Shown here piece by piece: positions 34,425-42,321 of a stretch of DNA of 64,000 bases. Source of the DNA: JAUXFS01 sp963772635 (lineage in GTDB: Bacteria; Pseudomonadota; Alphaproteobacteria; Rhodospirillales; Defluviicoccaceae); NCBI GenBank assembly GCA_963772635.1, contig CAVYYK010000044.1, positions 1 through 64,000 on the forward strand. The letters run 5' to 3'. Within the stretch, counting starts at the first letter, position 1. Each line of letters opens with the position of its first letter. Under the pieces are notes generated by a model that was not told where the DNA came from, did no database searches, and saw only the letters and a list, made by a program, of their open reading frames with translations. The position numbers and the translations under genes were made by a program.

Positions 34425-36542
34425 ATGACCGTTTTTTCTCGGTTCCTTCGCATCGATGCGCCCGCCGGCCTCGTCTGCGATGCCTCGGGAAAGAATCCCG
34501 AATTCGAGATTGCCTTGAGCGCCGACGGCGAGATCCCGTTCCCGCAGGTCATCGTCCATGGCCAAGGGGGACAGCATCTGATTAACGGCGACGCCATCCG
34601 CTCCGCCCCTGCCCTGGAATCGGCGACCGAGTACGTCGTCGACGTGCCCGCCGGTCTGATCGGGCCGGGGGAGATCACGGTTCAGGTGGAGGGCTGCCGC
34701 AAGGCCGACATCGGCCGGGCGGACGGCGGCGATTGGATCAAGGAGTTCCGCACGGTCAGGCTTACCGCCGGCGCTGCCCCCGTGCGGCGGGCGCGGGTCG
34801 CCGCCGGGGTCGAGGTCAAGCTCTACTTCGGCATCCACAAGCACATGCACCAGCCCTACTACAACACCACCGATCCCAACTACTGGGACGGCGAGAAGGA
34901 CGGGATCTTCGGCTCGCGCGGCGGCAACTACACCGACTTCATCCCGGCGGCGGTGCGCCAGTACGAGGGCGGCGGCCTGCCCCACGCCGGTCTCTCCACC
35001 AGCTGGAGCGGGTCGCTGATAGAACAGCTCGATCGCTGCGCCCGCGACGGCCTGTGCGGCGGCCGCTTCGCCGGCTGGAACGGGGCGTTGCGAGCGGCTG
35101 CCGGCGACACCACCGAACTCGGCAATCCCCGTATCGACTTCACCGCGTTCGGCTTCTACCACCCTTTGATGGCGCTGATCCCCGACCGCAACATCGTCAA
35201 GCAGATCGAGTGGCACCGGCGCATCGTCACGGAGGCGTTCGGCGTCGAGGCGTCGAGAATCCTGTTTCCGCCGGAAACCGCCTTCCACGTGCGGATGATC
35301 CCGGCGCTGATTGAGGCCGGGATCAAGGCGGTGATCTACGATTCGATCCATCGTTTCCGGGCGTGCAAGGACTACCCGTACGCCGGCCTCAACGAGGGTA
35401 TGCTGCCGCCCAACCCGGCCGAGCAGGTCAACCCGCCGGTGGACGACTGGCTGCAGCTCAACAACATCTGGGCCGGATCGAAAATCTCGCCGAGCCTGCT
35501 CAGACCCGAGTACGTGGCCTACATGGATCCGCACGGCAACACCCACAAACTGATCGCGGTGCCGGCGGAGCGCTATATCGGCAACGAGGACGCCCGCGGC
35601 GGCTTCGGCGCGCTGCAGTACGCGGACGTGCTCGGCCAGGTTTACGACCAGATCGGCGCCACCGGCAGCTTCGATCCCAAGCATCCGCCGTTCTTCCTGT
35701 TGCATTCCGACGGCGACAACCACGGCGGCGGCGCCGACAGCTACTACCACCACAACACCGGCCGGATGGTGGAGTGGCTCAACCAGGATCCCCGCTTCGA
35801 GCTGACCTCGATCCGCGACTATCTCGAGCAGTTCCCGCCCGATCCGAAAAACGCCATCCACATCGAGCCGGGGTCGTGGAGCGGCGCCGACAACGGCGAT
35901 CCCCAGTTCATGAAATGGTTCAGCCGCTACAACGAGCCGTATTCGCCCGACCTCAACTCGTGGGCGGTGCTGACCGCGTTCCAGAACATGGTGCATGCGC
36001 TGGAGGACGCCGAACCCGATCATCCGGCGCTCGACGAGGTGACGCGGCTGATGCTGACGGCCGAGACCAGCTGCTACTGGTACTGGACCGGACAGCACGA
36101 ATGGGACCAGCAGGTGACCAACGCCGCCAATCTCGGCCATGGCCGGATCAAAGGTGCACTCGACGGCCTCGTCGCAGGCCGCAAGGACAAGACCGGGCCG
36201 ACCATCTTCGCGCCGTGGGTGACTCCGGAGAACCCGGGCGGCAAGAAGTGGGGGCAGGGATGCCTGGAGGACGCCCCACGCGAGGGCGTGGTCCACACCT
36301 TCGTCCACGACATCGCCGGCCTGAAGCGGGTGAACCTGGTGCTGCGCACCGGCAAAGGCGAGAGCACGCTCAAGATGGAGGACCGCGGCCCCTATCCGTC
36401 GCAGACCGGCGCCGCGGTCGTCGCCCACTACTACACCGCCCGGCTGCCGGTCGGCGCCGGCGACGTCCGCTACTTCGTCGAGGCCGAGGACAACCGGGGC
36501 AACGTATCGAGGAGCGCGCTGGAGCGGGTGTATCTGGCCTGA
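34425..36542 (+). CDS. Glycoside hydrolase family 57-type protein
   Basis: A 705-residue protein without a signal peptide, so cytosolic. After an N-terminal beta domain (about 130 residues) comes the GH57 (beta/alpha)7 barrel: LYFGIHKHMHQPYYNTTDPNY with the HxHQPyy motif, then FFHPL-like GFYHPLMALIP, FPPETAFHVRMIPALIEAG (a likely catalytic Glu), FFLLHSDGDNHGGGADSYY (acidic motif), and YWTGQHEWDQQVTN. Family members include amylopullulanases, 4-alpha-glucanotransferases and branching enzymes; a C-terminal beta domain ends with VRYFVEAEDNRGNVSRS. ATG 34425 follows AGGAG. It overlaps the acyltransferase gene by four bases, so both act on one glycan or glycolipid. Confidence 0.87.
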   Translation: MTVFSRFLRIDAPAGLVCDASGKNPEFEIALSADGEIPFPQVIVHGQGGQHLINGDAIRSAPALESATEYVVDVPAGLIGPGEITVQVEGCRKADIGRADGGDWIKEFRTVRLTAGAAPVRRARVAAGVEVKLYFGIHKHMHQPYYNTTDPNYWDGEKDGIFGSRGGNYTDFIPAAVRQYEGGGLPHAGLSTSWSGSLIEQLDRCARDGLCGGRFAGWNGALRAAAGDTTELGNPRIDFTAFGFYHPLMALIPDRNIVKQIEWHRRIVTEAFGVEASRILFPPETAFHVRMIPALIEAGIKAVIYDSIHRFRACKDYPYAGLNEGMLPPNPAEQVNPPVDDWLQLNNIWAGSKISPSLLRPEYVAYMDPHGNTHKLIAVPAERYIGNEDARGGFGALQYADVLGQVYDQIGATGSFDPKHPPFFLLHSDGDNHGGGADSYYHHNTGRMVEWLNQDPRFELTSIRDYLEQFPPDPKNAIHIEPGSWSGADNGDPQFMKWFSRYNEPYSPDLNSWAVLTAFQNMVHALEDAEPDHPALDEVTRLMLTAETSCYWYWTGQHEWDQQVTNAANLGHGRIKGALDGLVAGRKDKTGPTIFAPWVTPENPGGKKWGQGCLEDAPREGVVHTFVHDIAGLKRVNLVLRTGKGESTLKMEDRGPYPSQTGAAVVAHYYTARLPVGAGDVRYFVEAEDNRGNVSRSALERVYLA

Positions 36543-37645
36543 GAGCCCGGCTCCGATCTCTCGACGCATTCCGCGGCATCACCGTCGCGGGCATGATCCT
36601 GGTCAATAGCCCGGGAAGCTGGTCGCACGTCTACGCGCCGTTGCGCCACGCCCGGTGGCACGGTTTCACCCCGACCGACCTGGTGTTTCCGTTCTTTCTG
36701 TTCATCGTCGGCGCGGCGATGGCGTTCTCGCTCGCACGCTACGTGGACGGCGAACGTCCGCGCACTGGCGCCTATCCGCGCATCCTGAGGCGGACTGCGA
36801 TCCTGTTCGCCCTCGGCCTGCTGATCAACGGCTTTCCAAACTTCGATCTCGCCGATCTCCGGATCATGGGAGTGCTGCAACGCATTGCCATCGCCTATCT
36901 GCTCGCCTCGATCGCCGTCCTGCACCTTTCCCGCCGGGATCTGTGGATCGTCTGCGGCGTGCTCCTGCTCGGGTACTGGGCGGCGATGCAGTGGGTACCG
37001 GTCTCCGGGTTCGGCGCCGGCGACCTGTCGCCGGAGGGAAACCTGGCGGCCTATCTCGACCGCCTGATGCTCACCTCCGCCCATCTCTACCGCGGTGGCC
37101 CTTTCGACCCGGAGGGTCCGGCCAGCACCCTTCCCGCCGTGGTCACGGTGTTGTTTGGACATTTTGCCGGTACGTGGCTGCGATCCCGACAGTTCCAGAC
37201 GTCGACGAGCCTTAGGCTCGCCGGCGCCGGCCTGGCCTGCGTTTTGGTCGGCGCCGTTTGGGGGCTGGCGTTTCCGATCAACAAGCAGCTGTGGACAAGC
37301 TCCTACGTCGTGTTCACCGCGGGATGGGCGCTGCTGTTGCTGGCGGCGTGTTTTCAGGCGGTCGAGGTGCGTGGCTGGAAAAAGCTGTCCTCGCCGTTCG
37401 AGATCTTCGGGCTCAACGCCATCTTCGTCTACGTCGGGTCGGTGGTGCTGGCCAAAATCCTCGCCCACGCTTCCGTCGAAACGGGGTTCGAGAGCGTCAG
37501 CGCCGGCGCCTGGATCTATCGCACCCTGTTCGCCTCCTGGGCCGGTCCCACCGACGCATCCCTGCTCTACGCCTGCGCCACCGTTGCCTTGTGGTGGCTC
37601 GTCGCCTACGCCCTGCACCGGTGCGGCTGGGCGATCAAGGTCTGA
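36539..37645 (+). CDS. Membrane acyltransferase of the heparan-alpha-glucosaminide N-acetyltransferase type (DUF5009-like), CTG start
   Basis: A 368-residue membrane protein with ten or so helices. Diagnostic N-terminal part: LRSLDAFRGITVAGMILVNS, HGFTPTDLVFPFFLFIVGAA, RIMGVLQRIAIAYLLAS. Family proteins move acetyl groups across the membrane onto glucosamine or related sugars. No ATG, GTG or TTG precedes the conserved region in this frame; the codon CTG at 36539 overlaps the TGA of the GH57 gene exactly like the usual ATGA coupling, so initiation at CTG is inferred. The observed base could alternatively be an A-to-C error. Confidence 0.82.
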   Translation: MRARLRSLDAFRGITVAGMILVNSPGSWSHVYAPLRHARWHGFTPTDLVFPFFLFIVGAAMAFSLARYVDGERPRTGAYPRILRRTAILFALGLLINGFPNFDLADLRIMGVLQRIAIAYLLASIAVLHLSRRDLWIVCGVLLLGYWAAMQWVPVSGFGAGDLSPEGNLAAYLDRLMLTSAHLYRGGPFDPEGPASTLPAVVTVLFGHFAGTWLRSRQFQTSTSLRLAGAGLACVLVGAVWGLAFPINKQLWTSSYVVFTAGWALLLLAACFQAVEVRGWKKLSSPFEIFGLNAIFVYVGSVVLAKILAHASVETGFESVSAGAWIYRTLFASWAGPTDASLLYACATVALWWLVAYALHRCGWAIKV

Positions 37646-37678
37646 CCCCGGGGCAACGGGAAGCGTGCCGGCCTTCGA

Positions 37679-37957
37679 TCAGCCGTGAATCAGTCGGATC
37701 TCCGGTATGGTTCCGGTCGCTTCGGCGTAACGATACAGCGTCTTGATGCTGGGCAGGGTCCGGCCGCTTTCCAGACGGGCGACCACGGACTGGGTGGTGC
37801 CCATGCGTCTGGCGACTTCCTCCTGGGTCAACCCCGCCTCGGTGCGTGCGCCGATCAACGCCCGCGCAATTTCGAACTCCGGCGCGAGCGCGTCATAAGC
37901 TTTCCGGAAGGCCGGTTCCTTCATCCACTTCTTTTTGAGGTCGTCGATGGTCGTCAT
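37679..37957 (-). CDS. higA: HigA-type antitoxin (XRE-family helix-turn-helix)
   Basis: A 92-residue protein. The N-terminal 40 residues (LKKKWMKEPAFRKAYDALAPEFEIARAL) are the helix that clamps the toxin in this HigA subgroup, followed by an XRE HTH: AGLTQEEVARRMGTTQSVVARLESG. It follows higB with an ATGA overlap, toxin gene first, the usual HigBA order. Expected to bind the operator upstream of higB and repress the pair. Confidence 0.9.
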   Translation of the reverse strand: MTTIDDLKKKWMKEPAFRKAYDALAPEFEIARALIGARTEAGLTQEEVARRMGTTQSVVARLESGRTLPSIKTLYRYAEATGTIPEIRLIHG

Positions 37958-38280
37958 GGGCTCAACTCCTCGGCCCGCCTCTGGGCTAGTCTTATCGCGG
38001 ATCGCGGCGTCTTTCCGGTCTTCTTGACGAACGCGTAAAGCACCACAATCCGTTGTCCGGGGGCGGTGACATAGACAGCTCTGGCAATTCCGCTCTTACC
38101 TTTCATGCGGATTTCCCACAGCTTGTTGCCCAGTGGCTTTACATAGGGCTCCCGAACCTGGTGGGGCCCAAAACTCTGCAGCAACTCGGCAATGTGCAGA
38201 AATTTCGCTCTCAGCGTGGGTTCGAGCGCCTCAAGTTCCGCGTCGACTTCTGCGTTCAAGGTCTCGACACGCCATGTCAT
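37954..38280 (-). CDS. higB: HigB/RelE-type toxin (Gp49 family)
   Basis: A 108-residue protein of the RelE/HigB ribosome-dependent mRNA endonuclease family (phage Gp49 branch). Characteristic segments: RAKFLHIAELLQSFGP, VKPLGNKLWEIRMKGKSGIARAVYV and RIVVLYAFVKKTGKTPRSAI with the Lys-rich C-terminal active region. First gene of the toxin-antitoxin operon. An 18-bp inverted repeat lies nine bases upstream of its ATG at 38280. Confidence 0.9.
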   Translation of the reverse strand: MTWRVETLNAEVDAELEALEPTLRAKFLHIAELLQSFGPHQVREPYVKPLGNKLWEIRMKGKSGIARAVYVTAPGQRIVVLYAFVKKTGKTPRSAIRLAQRRAEELSP

Positions 38281-38288
38281 CCAGGTAA

Positions 38289-38306
38289 TATAGCGAAATT
38301 GCTATA
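38289..38306. promoter_or_regulatory. Inverted-repeat operator of the higBA promoter
   Basis: TATAGC-GAAATT-GCTATA is a perfect 6-bp inverted repeat with a six-base spacer. On the minus strand it lies eight bases before the higB start, and its TATAGC half can act as a -10 element. HigA-family antitoxins repress through such repeats, so this is the expected autoregulatory site. Inference from position and symmetry. Confidence 0.65.
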
Positions 38307-38441
38307 GTTGGCAAGAGCAAGGTCGATCGGTTCGGCCATTTATGGAGCCCGCGAGGTAACTCGCGCTTTGCGGTTCCCGCCGGACCGTTCAGTGGCTATG
38401 TTCGGTTCAAGGGCGACGGCGGCATCAATTGAGGACATGGC

Positions 38442-38982
38442 ATGAAACGCTCGAGATCTATTGCGTTGGTGATGATGGGGGCCGGTAGCATCGCGCTCAC
38501 CGCCTGCGACGAGCCGCAGGTGGACGCCAACGTGTTTCGCGATGTCGAGCAGTGCATCGACCAGCCGGGCGCCAGCCGCGCCGCCTGCGAGGAAGCTTAC
38601 GCCGCCGCCGCCGAGCAGCACGCCGCGGTCGCGCCGAAATACGTCGACAAGGCGGACTGCGAGGCCGATTTCGGCGCCGGGCAGTGCGAAACGGCGCCCT
38701 ACCGCACCCAGGAGGGTGGCTCGGTGTTCATGCCGCTGATGATGGGCTACATGATGGGCAGCATGCTGGGCGGCGGTCGGCGGCTTCGGAGCGCAACCGC
38801 TGTACCGCTCGGCCGACGCCCCCGGGACCTTCCGGACCGCGGACAACACCAGCGTCGGCTCCACCACCGGTGCGACCAAGGTCGCCCGCTCGGCCACCGC
38901 GGCGCCGACGGCCAAGACCTCTACGGTGTCGCGCGGCGGCTTTGGCGCGCGCGCCAGGGCCTTCGGCTCGGCAAGCAGCTAG
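38442..38982 (+). pseudogene. DUF1190 (YgiB-like) lipoprotein, one frameshift
   Basis: Starts MKRSRSIALVMMGAGSIALTACDEP: signal peptide with lipobox LTAC. Then the YgiB-type core ECEE-like CIDQPGASRAACEEAYAAAA, ADCEADFGAGQCETAP and FMPLMMGYMMGSMLGG. At about 38773 the frame breaks; one base later the expected tail resumes: GGFGAQPLYRSADAPG to SRGGFGARARAFGSASS, ending at TAG 38980. Joined length is about 179 residues. YgiB proteins are small lipoproteins of unknown role encoded next to ygiC, as here. The locus is 3n+1 long. Confidence 0.85.
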
Positions 38983-38986
38983 AACG

Positions 38987-40148
38987 ATGCAACGCGTCCC
39001 CGTCGCCGAGCGCGACGACTGGCGGGAGACGGCGGCTGGAACACGGCTTCCAGTTCCACACCATCGACGACGCCCCCTATTGGGACGAGACAGCCTACTA
39101 CCGATTTACTCTCGGCCAGATCGAGAATGATCTCGAAGAGCCGGTCGAGGAGATCGAGAAGATGTGCTTCGCCGTGGTCGAGCGGGCGGTCGACGACGAG
39201 CGGATCCTCCGCCGCCTCGCCATCCCCGAGCCGTTCTGGAACCACGTCGCCGAGACCTGGCTGCGCGGTGACCGCAACCTCTACGGCCGGGTCGATTTCT
39301 CCTACGACGGCCGCGGCCCGGCGAAGCTGCTCGAATACAATGCCGACACGCCCACGGCTCTCTACGAATCGTCGATCTTCCAGTGGACCTGGCTGGAGCA
39401 GGCGATGGAGCGCGGCCTGATCCCGCAAGGCTGCGATCAGTTCAACTCGCTGCACGACCGGCTGGTCGACGCGCTCGCACGTTTCGGCATCGAGGGCACG
39501 CTCCACCTGGCGTGCGTCCGCGACAGCGCCGAGGACCGGGGCACGGTGGACTACATCGAGGACTGCGCCCGCCAGGCCGGGCTGGAAACGCAGTTTCTGT
39601 TCATGGAGGACATCGGCATCGACGGCGAGGGATGCTTTACCGATCTCGACGACCGGGTGATCACCACCCTGTTCAAGCTCTACCCCTGGGAATGGATCAT
39701 GGCCGAGGATTTCGGCCGTTCCGTGCCGACGAGCGGCGCCCGGTTCATCGAGCCCGCGTGGAAGGCGATCCTCTCCAACAAGGGATTGCTGCCGCTGTTA
39801 TGGGAGATGTTCGAGGGGCATCCCAATCTACTGCCCGCCTACTTCGCCGACGACCCCCGCGCCGCGGCGCTCGGGTCCTCTTACGTGCGCAAACCGCTGT
39901 TGTCACGGGAAGGCGGCAACGTCGAGATCGTCCGCGACGGCGACACGGCGCTGGCCAACGACGGCCCCTACGGCGCCGAGGGCTCCGTGGTCCAGGCCCT
40001 GCACCCGCTTCCCGAGTTCGACGGCAACCACCCAATGGTCGGCTGCTGGCTGGTCGCCAGCGCCGCCGCCGGGATGTGCGTCCGCGAGGACCGCTCCCCG
40101 GTCACTTCCGACGCCGCCCGCTTCGTCCCCCATGTCATTCTCGATTGA
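38987..40148 (+). pseudogene. YgiC/glutathionylspermidine synthase-like ATP-grasp enzyme, one frameshift
   Basis: From ATG 38987 (MQRVPVAERDDWRE) the frame changes after about 17 codons, near 39037, where one extra base separates it from HGFQFHTIDDAPYWDETAYYRF. The rest is complete: NLYGRVDFSYDGRGPAKLLEYNADTPT, WEWIMAEDFGRS, FIEPAWKAILSNKGLLPLL, SYVRKPLLSREGGNV and HPMVGCWLVAS. This is the synthetase ATP-grasp domain of glutathionylspermidine synthase without the amidase domain, as in E. coli YgiC, whose ligation substrate is unproven. Joined length about 386. It starts five bases after ygiB. Confidence 0.87.
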
Positions 40149-40322
40149 GGGCTGCCTCGATCGTTGGTGGGAAACGCATGCGGCAAGCAGTAGACCGGTT
40201 GTCTGCCGGGCTCGCGAAACATCAGCGGAATCGGAATACCGGTCTACGTCGTTTTTTGAAGATGATTCCCGTGGAGCTAGAGTCCGAGTCGGCGCTAGGT
40301 TCAACCCGTCGACATCAACGGC

Positions 40323-40481
40323 TTAACTTAACCAGCTCGTCATCCACCGGCCGGTAGCGACGAAGCCACCGCTGATTCGGCGAAACAGGGAATGCCACGC
40401 GCAATCGATCTCGCCGGCGCGAGCGAGGTCAATGCGATCTGTATGCAGATAGGCACGGGCAACGACTAAATCACTCAGCAT
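40323..40481 (-). CDS. Small protein divergent from the XRE regulator
   Basis: A 52-residue frame, MLSDLVVARAYLHTDRIDL then AWHSLFRRISGG and WMTSWLS at the end. The start is supported by GGGAGGTTTGCG immediately before the ATG at 40481. It is transcribed away from an XRE-family regulator gene, and two identical palindromes lie in the shared upstream region, so it is probably a regulated target. I do not recognise the family. Confidence 0.55.
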   Translation of the reverse strand: MLSDLVVARAYLHTDRIDLARAGEIDCAWHSLFRRISGGFVATGRWMTSWLS

Positions 40482-40522
40482 CGCAAACCTCCCAGACTGC
40501 GATTAACACAACTAATAGTTTA

Positions 40523-40567
40523 CGCACCCAGTGCGCACGTGTCAACCAAAAAAGCGCACAGTGTGCG
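40523..40567. promoter_or_regulatory. Two palindromic operators CGCAC-N3-GTGCG, 32 bp apart
   Basis: CGCACCCAGTGCG (40523-40535) and CGCACAGTGTGCG (40555-40567) are perfect 5-bp inverted repeats with three-base centres. Centre-to-centre distance is 32 bp, three helical turns, so two dimers would bind the same DNA face. They lie between the XRE gene (start 40657) and the divergent small gene (start 40481), where an autoregulator would act. Confidence 0.72.
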
Positions 40568-40656
40568 TCGCTCTTGCCTGTCATGGCGCAAGTGGGTAAG
40601 TTTGGCCATTGGATTAGCCCCGCTATGCGTTGGGTTGGGTTCGACTGGAGACACAC

Positions 40657-40929
40657 GTGCAGCCTTCCGACTTCAAACGTTGGCGGAAATCCATGGGTAT
40701 GTCCCAAAAGCAGGCGGCCCAGGCGCTCGGCCTCAAGCGGCGCATGATCCAGTACTACGAGAAGGGTGAGCGGGGCGGCGATAAAGTCGAGGTGCCCAAG
40801 GCGGTCCGCCTCGCCTGCTACGCGTTGACCGTGGGGATCTCCGACTACCTTGGCCCGGATGAGGCGGACGGCCCGAAGAAGAAAGGGACGTCCCGAACGA
40901 ACCGGACCGACCCTCAGACCGCCGCCTGA
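40657..40929 (+). CDS. XRE-family helix-turn-helix regulator
   Basis: A 90-residue protein beginning at GTG 40657 (QPSDFKRWRKSMG), preceded by GGAGACACAC. The HTH reads MSQKQAAQALGLKRRMIQYYEKG, an XRE/Cro-type fold with the tyrosine-rich recognition helix seen in phage-type regulators; a Lys-rich tail follows. The last 16 bases overlap the end of the convergent korC gene. It likely binds the two palindromes upstream. Confidence 0.82.
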   Translation: MQPSDFKRWRKSMGMSQKQAAQALGLKRRMIQYYEKGERGGDKVEVPKAVRLACYALTVGISDYLGPDEADGPKKKGTSRTNRTDPQTAA

Positions 40930-41471
40930 ACTTCCGCCTCTGCGGCGACCATGCGGTAGCCGCGGTCGAGCGCTTCGATGTTGAGTTCGAGGAATTTGGC
41001 CGGGGTGTCGGTGCGGATCGCCGCCTCCAGGGTTTCGCGCGAGCAGATCTCGCTCAAACCGGCAAGCGCGCCGAGGGCGATCATGTTGGCGACCCGTTGG
41101 TTGCCGATAGCCTTGGCGGTTTCGATGAACGGCAGCACGTAGAGGGAGAACTCGCCCTGGGGCGGCGTTGGAACGCGGGCGGCGTCGACAAGCACCGTCG
41201 CACCCGGCTTGAGGATCCCATCGGAAGCGTCGGCGGCGATCTGATCGAGCACCAGAAGGTAGTCGAGGGCGGTCGCCAGCGGATAGTCGACCATGCCGTC
41301 GGAGGCGATGATGTCGGAGCGGCTGACCCCGCCCCGCGATGTCGGCTCGTAGCTCTGCGACTGCGCCACCTTGCGGCCTTCGAGGATCAGCGCGTGGGCG
41401 AGGATGTGGGCGGAGAGCAGCAGTCCCTGGCCGCCCGAGCCGCTCAACCGAATCTCGACGTCTTCGCTCAT
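40914..41471 (-). CDS. korC: 2-oxoacid:ferredoxin oxidoreductase, gamma subunit
   Basis: A 185-residue gamma subunit. Family pattern: VEIRLSGSGGQGLLLSAHILAHAL, SQSYEPTSRGGVSRSDIIAS and RVANMIALGALAGLS. It transfers electrons and holds the subunits together in 2-oxoglutarate or 2-oxoacid ferredoxin oxidoreductases, which decarboxylate 2-oxoacids to acyl-CoA with reduced ferredoxin. It is the last gene of the ior-kor operon, ten bases after korB. Exact substrate (2-oxoglutarate or branched-chain) is inferred from context only. Confidence 0.88.
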   Translation of the reverse strand: MSEDVEIRLSGSGGQGLLLSAHILAHALILEGRKVAQSQSYEPTSRGGVSRSDIIASDGMVDYPLATALDYLLVLDQIAADASDGILKPGATVLVDAARVPTPPQGEFSLYVLPFIETAKAIGNQRVANMIALGALAGLSEICSRETLEAAIRTDTPAKFLELNIEALDRGYRMVAAEAEVQAAV

Positions 41472-41481
41472 CGGTCGGTTC

Positions 41482-42321
41482 CTAGGAAGCGGGGTTGTGT
41501 GCGCCGATCACCGTCCGGCGGTAGGTCTCGGCGTATTCCGGGCGGTCGTTGCGGGCGATTACCCCGGTGATGAAGCTGTTCGGCCGGAACGGCTTGTCGA
41601 CGACGTTGCCGTAGGTGTCGGGGCGCATGCCGCTCTTCTGGCGGAGGATCATCTCCGGCGACGAGCCGAGGTCGTTCTTGCGCCCGAGAACCTCGGTACA
41701 GTCGGAGATCACCTCGACGAACGAGAAGCCGTTGTGGGCGAGCGCCTCCTTGAGCAGGTTCTTCAGCGCCGGCGTCTGCAAGGTGACTTCCCGGCCGACC
41801 AGCCCGGCGCCGGCGGCCTGGGCGAGGGCGCAGGCGTCGAAGTGGGGTTCGGTGTTGCCGAGCGGCGTCGTCGTCGTCAGCCGGCTGTCGGTGGTGGTCG
41901 GCGACACCTGGCCTCCGGTCATGCCGTAAACCTCGTTGTTCAGCATCATGCAGGTCATGTTGAGGTTGCGTCGGCAGGCGTGGATGAAGTGGTTGCCGCC
42001 GATCGCCAGGCAGTCGCCGTCGCCGGTGATGACGACGACGGTGAGGTCCGGCCGCGCCAACGCCAGCCCGGTGGCGAACGCCAGCGGCCGGCCGTGGGTG
42101 GTGTGGAAGGTGTTGGCGTCGATGTAGCCGCCGACCCGTCCCGAGCAGCCGATGCCGGAGACCACCGCCAGCTTGTCCTTGTCGATGGCGAGTTCGTGGA
42201 CCGCCCACAACAGCGCCCGGAGCGCGATCCCGTGACCGCAGCCGGGGCACATGAAGTGCGGCATGAATTCCTGCCTGAGATAATCGCGGATATCGAAGGG
42301 GATTGCGTCGGTGGTCGTCAT
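41482..42321 (-). CDS. korB: 2-oxoacid:ferredoxin oxidoreductase, beta subunit (thiamine-binding)
   Basis: A 279-residue subunit that carries thiamine diphosphate: CPGCGHGIALRALLWAVHEL, SGIGCSGRVGGYIDANTFHT, and the GDG...N motif VITGDGDCLAIGGNHFIHA. NNEVYGMTGGQVSPTT is also typical. It is a single-cluster type with no extra ferredoxin domain. Overlaps korA by four bases at its start (ATGA) and is the partner of KorA. Confidence 0.93.
   Translation of the reverse strand: MTTTDAIPFDIRDYLRQEFMPHFMCPGCGHGIALRALLWAVHELAIDKDKLAVVSGIGCSGRVGGYIDANTFHTTHGRPLAFATGLALARPDLTVVVITGDGDCLAIGGNHFIHACRRNLNMTCMMLNNEVYGMTGGQVSPTTTDSRLTTTTPLGNTEPHFDACALAQAAGAGLVGREVTLQTPALKNLLKEALAHNGFSFVEVISDCTEVLGRKNDLGSSPEMILRQKSGMRPDTYGNVVDKPFRPNSFITGVIARNDRPEYAETYRRTVIGAHNPAS

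Noticed and set aside
34161..36569. Long N-terminal extension of the TerB-like gene on the minus strand
   Set aside because: It is antisense to the GH57 gene and has no domain; a good ribosome binding site supports the start at 34160.
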